Source of the DNA: Pseudodesulfovibrio sp.
GTDB taxonomy: Bacteria; Desulfobacterota; Desulfovibrionia; Desulfovibrionales; Desulfovibrionaceae
Direction of reading: 5' to 3'
DNA length: 64,000 bases
Assembly: GCF_028692895.1 (NCBI RefSeq)
Contig: NZ_JAQUWN010000011.1
Span: forward strand, 1-64,000
Made by a program: the position numbers and the translations under genes. The notes under the pieces were generated by a model. That model was not told where the DNA came from. It searched no databases and saw only the letters and a list, made by a program, of their open reading frames with translations. Below are positions 59,290-64,000 of the stretch, piece by piece (within the stretch, counting starts at the first letter, position 1; each line of letters begins with the position of its first letter).

Positions 59290-60093
59290 ATGAATGGCTA
59301 CCATTGGGGAACCGCTGGAAACGACAGGGCATCGGCGTTGCGATTCCTTCTCCTCGTCCTGGGCTTTCTCCTGCTGTTTCCCGCGCCGGGCTCCTGCGCC
59401 TCGCTCCGCGTGGTCACGGAGGAATGGCCGCCCTACAACTACGCCGAAAACGGGGCCGCCGCCGGGCTGGTCACCGCAGTGGTCCGCGCCGCGCTGGACC
59501 GGGCCGGGCTCGACTACACCATCAAGGTCCTGCCCTGGGCCAGAGCCTATTCCCTGGCCCTGCACGACCCGAACGTCCTGCTCTACAGCACGCTCAAGCT
59601 TCCGGAGCGGGAGCCGCACTTCCACTGGGTGCGCCTGGACGGGCTCGGGGTCGAGATGCACCTCTTCCGCCCCCGGCACCGGAGAGACATCCGCATAGGG
59701 ACCCTTGACGACGCCAAGGCCTACCGCGTGGGCCTCACCCGCGACTCCGCCCCGCACCACTTCCTGCTCCGGCAAGGCTTCCAGGAGGGGGTCAATCTCT
59801 TCCCGGTCAGCGACGAGCTGCTCAACGTCCGCAAATCCGAGCCCGGCAACAACCGCATCGACCTGACCACCGGCGACCCCCTCTCCCAGGGCTACCGGCT
59901 GCGCCAGGCGGGCCTGCCCGCCGACTACTGGGTCCGGGTCCTCCCGCTCTTCAGCACGGACATCTACATGGCCTTCAGCCTCGCCACCCCGCCCGAGACG
60001 GTCGAGCGGGTCCGCGCGGCGCTCCGCCAGCTCCGCGACGAGGGGTTCATCGACGCGACCCGCGACGGCTACCTCCGGCGGCTCGCGCCGTAG
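59290..60093 (+). CDS. Periplasmic solute-binding (SBP family 3) protein
   Basis: 267 residues with a signal segment (about 14-36, ending CAS). LRVVTEEWPPYNYAENGAAAGLVTAVVRAAL is the usual start of family-3 binding domains. YRVGLTRDSAPHHFLL and a C-terminal helix pair complete the fold. It is a stand-alone gene without permease or ATPase, like the one at 16.3 kb. The ligand is unknown. A terminator at 60177-60216 (plus strand) probably ends it. Confidence 0.78.
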   Translation: MNGYHWGTAGNDRASALRFLLLVLGFLLLFPAPGSCASLRVVTEEWPPYNYAENGAAAGLVTAVVRAALDRAGLDYTIKVLPWARAYSLALHDPNVLLYSTLKLPEREPHFHWVRLDGLGVEMHLFRPRHRRDIRIGTLDDAKAYRVGLTRDSAPHHFLLRQGFQEGVNLFPVSDELLNVRKSEPGNNRIDLTTGDPLSQGYRLRQAGLPADYWVRVLPLFSTDIYMAFSLATPPETVERVRAALRQLRDEGFIDATRDGYLRRLAP

Positions 60094-60102
60094 GACCCCC
60101 CG

Positions 60103-60162
60103 AAAACGAGAAAGGCCTCCTTGCGGAGGCCTGGATTTTCTCGGTGCAAAAAAAGGAAGGTG
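60103..60162 (-). ncRNA. Candidate sigma-54-dependent small RNA B
   Basis: A predicted transcript of about 60 nt on the minus strand, from a -24/-12 promoter (60188-60173) to a hairpin terminator. It carries the pyrimidine-rich 5' part (ACCUUCCUUUUUUUGCACC) and outer arms CGAGAAA / UUUCUCG. The inner arms are GGCCUCC / GGAGGCC with a GCAA loop in place of UCCG. The first 29 bases from AACA differ from RNA A at two positions only, and the arms are identical. No gene lies downstream on this strand (the next gene is convergent), so B must be a stand-alone RNA. It has no ATG in the hairpin region. Its upstream DNA contains two activator-like motifs at the same distances as in A. Confidence 0.68.
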
Positions 60163-60172
60163 TTCTCCCTAT

Positions 60173-60188
60173 AGCACGCGGCGTGCCA
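60173..60188 (-). promoter_or_regulatory. Sigma-54 (-24/-12) promoter of small RNA B
   Basis: On the minus strand TGGCACG-N4-GTGCT, with GG and GC separated by 10 nt. The promoter overlaps an 11-bp inverted repeat (60177-60187 with 60195-60205) that also works as the plus-strand terminator of the binding-protein gene. Confidence 0.7.
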
Positions 60189-60216
60189 AAGCCCGGCACG
60201 CCGCGAATGTTTTTTA
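60177..60216 (+). terminator. Terminator of the SBP gene, overlapping RNA B promoter
   Basis: A perfect 11-bp stem (CGCGGCGTGCC / GGCACGCCGCG), 7-nt loop, then AATGTTTTTT. Confidence 0.75.
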
Positions 60217-60290
60217 TTTATCCTTGTATTCCTGGATGTTGGCGCGCAACAAAAAACGACCGGTCCACTGCGGTGCGGGCCGGTCGGGTT

Positions 60291-60300
60291 CAAGAATTTC
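60291..60300 (-). promoter_or_regulatory. Candidate activator site B2 (proximal)
   Basis: Minus strand GAAATTCTTG followed by AACC, centred about 108 bp before RNA B's promoter; counterpart of A2. Confidence 0.5.
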
Positions 60301-60330
60301 TACTTTGCGGGAATGCGGCAGCCAGGGGGA

Positions 60331-60340
60331 CAAAAATTTC
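60331..60340 (-). promoter_or_regulatory. Candidate activator site B1 (distal)
   Basis: Minus strand GAAATTTTTG followed by TCCC, centred about 148 bp before RNA B's promoter and 40 bp from B2; counterpart of A1. Confidence 0.52.
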
Positions 60341-60369
60341 AACCCGTCCGCCCGCGGTCTCGTGCGGGG

Positions 60370-63051
60370 TTATCCGCCGATCTTGAAGAACAGGCTGGCC
60401 TGGGTGCAGCAGCCGGAGAAGCCGAGGGCCTTGTATACCTTTTCCATGCACACGGCCTCGCGCACCACGCCCGCCAGGTGGTCCAGGGCGTCCTCCAGGT
60501 CGAAGCGGACCTGGACGCGCTCCAGGGGCGCGAGCCCCTTGTCCATGCGCAACTGGTCGATGAACCAGCGCCGGAACTCGTCGGCGTCGAACAGGCCGTG
60601 CAGGTAGGTGCCCCAGACCCGGCCGTCCGCGCGGGTGAAGCCCAGGGGCTGGCCCTCCATGTCGCGGATGGCCACGCGCAGCCGGTCCGAGAGCGGGCGG
60701 GTCTGGCCATGGTGGATCTCGTAGCCGTTGACCCGGTGGCCGGACTTGGCGTGCACGCCCCAGGTCCGGGTCAGGGTCTTCTCCGGGGCCAGGGTGGTCT
60801 GGACCGGCAGCAGGCCGAACCCGTCCACGCGAGTGGACTCGGACTCCAGCCCGTAGGGGTCGTCCACCTGCTCGCCCAGCATCTGGAACCCGCCGCAGAT
60901 GCCCACCACCCGCGTTTTGTGCCCGTCGTTCGCCAGCTCGCGGATGGCGGCGGCCACGCCCGCGCCGCGCAGGGCCTTCATGTCCGGCACCGTGGACTTG
61001 GAGCCGGGGATGATCACCGCGTCCGGCGTGCCGATGTCGCGCGCGTTCTCGACCACGCGCACCCGCACGTCCGGCTCGGCGAAGAGCGGGTCGATGTCGT
61101 TGAAATTCGAGATGCGCGGCAGGTCGATGACCACCACGTCCACGCACTGATCCTCGGGCAGCTTGTCCGCCTCGGGCCGGAACCCCTCCTTGAAGGAGAC
61201 CGAGTCCTCCTCGGGCAACCCCAGGGAATGAATGTAGGGCACCGTGCCCAGGACCGGCCGTCCGGTGTGCTCGAACATCTGGCCGAAGGCCGGTTCCAGC
61301 AGCGACGGGTCGCCCCGGAACCGGTTGATGACGAATCCCTCCACCAGGTCGCGTTCGGCCGGGGTGAGCAGGTTCATGGTCCCGACCATGGAGGCGAAGA
61401 CGCCGCCCCGGTCGATGTCGCCCGCCAGGAGCACGCGGGCGTCCGCGTACCGGGCCATGGCCATGTTCACGATGTCGTGGTGCTTGAGGTTGACCTCGGC
61501 CGGGCTGCCCGCGCCCTCCAGGACCATGATGTCGTGCTCGTTGGCCAGGGAGTCGTAGGCCGCCTTGACCGCTTCCCAGGCGCGCGGCTTGTAGCGCACG
61601 TACTCGGTGACGCTCATGTTGCCCACGGGCCGGCCCATGACGATGACCTGGGAGCCCACGTCCGACCCCGGCTTGAGCAGGACCGGGTTCATGCGCACGT
61701 CCGGCTTCATGCGGCAGGCCATGGCCTGGGTCACCTGGGCCCGGCCCATTTCGCCGCCCTGGTCGGTGACGTAGGAGTTGAGCGACATGTTCTGGGCCTT
61801 GAACGGGGCCACGTTGTACCCGTCCTGGAGAAAGATGCGGCAGAACGCCGCCGCCAGCACCGACTTGCCCGCGTTGGAGCTGGTGCCCTGGAGCATCAGG
61901 GCCGGGGTGCGCCGGGTCCGCCGGACCACCGGGGCGCGGCCCACGCCGCTGATCGTCTCCAGCGCCTTGATGAGCCGCTCGTTGGCGTCCGCGTCGCGCA
62001 CGGCCACCCGGAACCAGGCGTTGTCCAGGCCCGCGTAGTTGCCGCACAGCCGGATGGCGATGCGGTGCTCGACGAGCAGCCGCTCGTAGAGCGGCACGGC
62101 GTCCATGCCCACGCGCTCCACCCGGCAGAGCAGGTAGTTGGCCGCGCCCGGCATGACCTTGAGCCCCGGCACCTGGCGCAGTCCGGCGGCCAGGTTTTCA
62201 CGCAGGAGCGCGGTCTGCTCGCGGGTGCGGGCCGCATAGCGCCCGTCGCGCAGGCAGCGCGCCCCCACCCGCTGGGCCAGGGTGTTCACCGACCAGGCGG
62301 GCAGCGCCTGCTTGAGCCGCAGCATCACGTCCGGGTCGCCGAAGGCCAGGCCAAGGCGCAGCCCCGGAATGGCGTAGAATTTGGTCAGGGAGAGGACGGT
62401 GACCACGTTGGACGGCCGGTTGCGGATCAGCCGGTCCGCGTCCTCGGGCAGGAACTCGGCGAAGGACTCGTCCACCACGAACCGGCAGCGCGGGAACATG
62501 GACGCCACCTCGCGCAGGTCCGCCGCCGAAAAGGTCGCGCCCGTGGGGTTGTTCGGGCTGCACAGGAAGACCAGGGAGGGCGTGGTCAGCAGCGGGCCCA
62601 TGGCCGGAAAGTCGATCTTGAGGTCGTCGGTGAGCGGCGGCTCCACCACGGGCAGCCGGTGGGCCTTGCAGGCCCGGGCGTAGTCCACGTAGGTGGGCGA
62701 GGGAATGACCGCCTGGCGGTACCCGCCCAGCCCGGCCAGGGCGAAGAGCAGCTCGGACGCGCCGTTGCCCGCCACCACCTGGGTGGGCCAGACCTTGTAC
62801 CGCTCGGACGCGGCCATGACCAGGTCGTAGCTGTCCGGGTCCGGGTAGGCGTCCACGTCGCGCAGCGCCTGGCCCACCACCTGGCCCAGCCAGGGCGGCG
62901 GGCCCAGGGGATTCACGTTCACCGAAAAATCGAGCAGCTCCTCGGGCAGGCAGCCCGCCTGCTCGGCCATGCGCCGCACGTTGCCGCCGTGGGCGAACCG
63001 CTGCTCGTCGAGTATGTCGGGAAGGCCCGCGAAAAGGGATTGCTTCTCCAT
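60370..63051 (-). CDS. cobQ: CobD-CobQ fusion: threonine-phosphate decarboxylase and cobyric acid synthase
   Basis: An 893-residue bifunctional protein. Residues 1 to about 365 form a class-I aminotransferase-fold CobD with FAHGGN near the start, [10 protein letters not shown] and PLP lysine in [15 protein letters not shown]; it would make aminopropanol phosphate. Residues from about 385 to 893 form CobQ, with ATP-binding [17 protein letters not shown] and substrate-binding [12 protein letters not shown]. The class-I glutaminase part has nucleophile Cys in [10 protein letters not shown] and His in EIHHGQT, amidating adenosylcobyrinic acid. The two activities lie on successive branches of cobalamin assembly. 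ATG 63051 matches the start of the CobD domain; the Shine-Dalgarno is weak. Confidence 0.92.
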   Translation of the reverse strand: MEKQSLFAGLPDILDEQRFAHGGNVRRMAEQAGCLPEELLDFSVNVNPLGPPPWLGQVVGQALRDVDAYPDPDSYDLVMAASERYKVWPTQVVAGNGASELLFALAGLGGYRQAVIPSPTYVDYARACKAHRLPVVEPPLTDDLKIDFPAMGPLLTTPSLVFLCSPNNPTGATFSAADLREVASMFPRCRFVVDESFAEFLPEDADRLIRNRPSNVVTVLSLTKFYAIPGLRLGLAFGDPDVMLRLKQALPAWSVNTLAQRVGARCLRDGRYAARTREQTALLRENLAAGLRQVPGLKVMPGAANYLLCRVERVGMDAVPLYERLLVEHRIAIRLCGNYAGLDNAWFRVAVRDADANERLIKALETISGVGRAPVVRRTRRTPALMLQGTSSNAGKSVLAAAFCRIFLQDGYNVAPFKAQNMSLNSYVTDQGGEMGRAQVTQAMACRMKPDVRMNPVLLKPGSDVGSQVIVMGRPVGNMSVTEYVRYKPRAWEAVKAAYDSLANEHDIMVLEGAGSPAEVNLKHHDIVNMAMARYADARVLLAGDIDRGGVFASMVGTMNLLTPAERDLVEGFVINRFRGDPSLLEPAFGQMFEHTGRPVLGTVPYIHSLGLPEEDSVSFKEGFRPEADKLPEDQCVDVVVIDLPRISNFNDIDPLFAEPDVRVRVVENARDIGTPDAVIIPGSKSTVPDMKALRGAGVAAAIRELANDGHKTRVVGICGGFQMLGEQVDDPYGLESESTRVDGFGLLPVQTTLAPEKTLTRTWGVHAKSGHRVNGYEIHHGQTRPLSDRLRVAIRDMEGQPLGFTRADGRVWGTYLHGLFDADEFRRWFIDQLRMDKGLAPLERVQVRFDLEDALDHLAGVVREAVCMEKVYKALGFSGCCTQASLFFKIGG

Positions 63052-63148
63052 GGCTCCGCCATCACCGCCGCGCCCGGCCGTTCCCGCTCGCCCGGTGCGG
63101 TCGCTGAAGTCTAGATTTTTTTGAGACTCTTTCCCTCCTACCCGGAAA

Positions 63149-63257
63149 GCCACCCGGGCACAAGGGGAAACGGTGCGGAACCCGGGAGAAGCCAAAGGGG
63201 CGTTGCGGGCGAACGGGGTTTGGCATACGGTGGCTGATCGATCAAGCCACCAAGGAG
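63149..63257 (+). promoter_or_regulatory. Candidate structured leader of the aminotransferase gene
   Basis: GCCACC (63149-63154) can pair with GGTGGC (63229-63234). The same GGTGGC can instead pair with GCCACC (63246-63251) directly before the ribosome-binding site. Such mutually exclusive stems are typical of riboswitch or attenuator leaders. No known riboswitch consensus is complete; a GGGGAA..CGGTG stretch recalls a cobalamin riboswitch core but lacks the rest. Confidence 0.4.
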
Positions 63258-63265
63258 ATTTTTGC

Positions 63266-64000
63266 ATGCAACTCATATCCAAACAGATGACCGGCTACAT
63301 GTCCAACTCGTCCTGGATCAGGAAGATGTTCGAGGAAGGCATCCGCATGAAGGCCCAGTTCGGCGAGGAGAACGTCTACGACTTCAGCCTCGGCAACCCG
63401 GACCTGCCGCCGCCTGCCGCCGTGAAGCAGGCCCTGTGCGAGATCGCCGACCAGGCCGACCAGCCCTTTTTCATGGGCTACATGCCCAACTTCGGCTACC
63501 CCCACGTGCGCGAGAAGCTGGCCGTGGAGGTCTCCAAGGAGCAGGGCGTGGACGTGCCCGCCGACTGCCTGGTCATCACCTGCGGCGCGGCCGGCGCGCT
63601 GAACTCGACCTTCCGCGCCGTGCTGGAGCCCGGCGACGAGGTCGTCACCCCGGCCCCCTATTTTGTGGAGTACGGTTTTTACGCCGAAAACTTCGGGGCC
63701 CGCCTGGTCCCGGTCAAGTCCAAGCCGCTGACCTTCGAGCTGGACCTGGAGGGCATCGACGCGGCCATCAACGACAAGACCCGCGTCATCATCATCAACT
63801 CGCCCAACAACCCCACGGGCGCGATCTATTCCCGCGCCGAGCTGGAGGCCCTGGCCGCCATCCTGCAAAAGCACAACGCCAAGCGCGGCCGGCCCATCTA
63901 CATCCTGGCCGACGAGCCCTACCGCTTCCTGGCCTTTGACGGCGCCGAGGTCCCGAGCCTGCTCTCCATCTACCCCTACACCATCGTCTGCTCGTCGTTC
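63266..64000 (+). CDS. Class I/II PLP-dependent aminotransferase (partial)
   Basis: The first 245 residues of an aminotransferase that runs off the window's right end. Visible: [13 protein letters not shown] (substrate/start loop), [33 protein letters not shown] (cofactor-binding strand), the [14 protein letters not shown] motif and [11 protein letters not shown] with the PLP-contacting Asp. The catalytic lysine region lies beyond the end. AAGGAG before ATG 63266 is strong. The amino acid specificity is not identifiable. Divergent from the cobD-cobQ gene with a 214-bp gap. Confidence 0.85.
   Translation, partial: MQLISKQMTGYMSNSSWIRKMFEEGIRMKAQFGEENVYDFSLGNPDLPPPAAVKQALCEIADQADQPFFMGYMPNFGYPHVREKLAVEVSKEQGVDVPADCLVITCGAAGALNSTFRAVLEPGDEVVTPAPYFVEYGFYAENFGARLVPVKSKPLTFELDLEGIDAAINDKTRVIIINSPNNPTGAIYSRAELEALAAILQKHNAKRGRPIYILADEPYRFLAFDGAEVPSLLSIYPYTIVCSSF

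Noticed and set aside
60313-63114. A 933-codon plus-strand frame over cobD-cobQ
   Set aside because: It is the antisense shadow of the fusion gene and has no domains.
63160-63200. Cobalamin riboswitch in front of the aminotransferase gene
   Set aside because: Only a GGGGAA..CGGTG..CCC fragment fits; the GCCACTG and B12-box parts are missing. I keep it only as a generic structured leader.

Overview
The window looks like chromosomal DNA of a sulfate-reducing bacterium of the Desulfovibrio / Pseudodesulfovibrio type. Evidence: GC-rich coding DNA, a rubrerythrin / desulfoferrodoxin / rubredoxin / rubredoxin:oxygen oxidoreductase island, many CXXCH multiheme cytochromes, a DcrA-like haem chemoreceptor, futalosine-pathway menaquinone synthesis, a Roo-type flavodiiron protein and an ORP/Mrp-like locus beside a sigma-54 activator. 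There are no tRNA or rRNA genes, CRISPR arrays, insertion sequences or prophage genes, so this is mostly core genome.

Layout. 0-8 kb: menaquinone genes (menG, mqnB, a polyprenyl diphosphate synthase) with a nucleotide-sugar dehydrogenase and purL. 7.7-16 kb: redox sensing and oxygen defence: tetraheme cytochrome plus haem chemoreceptor, a PerR/Fur regulator, an octaheme HAO-like protein with its NapC/NrfH-type quinol dehydrogenase, then rbr-dfx-rdl/rub-roo. 16-26 kb: secreted proteins, a VWA-OmpA protein, hldD, lptD, mutL and alr. 26-30 kb: a phosphate unit (phoR, pit, PhoU-like) with Pho-box-like direct repeats. 30.8-36.6 kb: a TPR/HD-GYP pair, an M23 peptidase, a probable decayed stretch and a yiaW-yiaV-type membrane pair with an outer-membrane efflux lipoprotein. 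36.6-41 kb: a quinol:cytochrome complex (cytochrome b, Rieske, octaheme-HEAT-TPR cytochrome). 41-45 kb: periplasmic HAD phosphatase, sulfatase and a beta-barrel protein. 45-51 kb: ilvD, a PocR-domain protein, YitT, a SAM hydrolase, cobS and sppA. 52-54 kb: an amino-acid ABC importer without its ATPase. 54-64 kb: tag, a sigma-54 activator, a NifX/ORP-like protein, mrp, a DUF697 protein, a solute-binding protein, a cobD-cobQ fusion and the start of an aminotransferase.

The most striking non-coding signal is a pair of homologous short RNA genes, one near 32.07 kb (+) and one near 60.16 kb (-). Each has a -24/-12 (sigma-54) promoter, an almost identical unstructured 5' part with an anti-Shine-Dalgarno-like CUUCCUU element, and the same terminator hairpin. 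Both promoters also carry two related AT-rich motifs at the same distances upstream (about 108 and 148 bp), as expected for an enhancer-binding activator. A third promoter of the same core type precedes the NifX/ORP-like gene. I read this as a candidate sigma-54-dependent sibling small-RNA system. It rests on sequence comparison inside this window only.

Other points of note: a rubredoxin-like/rubredoxin in-frame fusion with a strong internal start, a CobD-CobQ fusion, a haem chemoreceptor co-transcribed with a tetraheme cytochrome, and a b/Rieske complex with an octaheme TPR protein in place of cytochrome c1.
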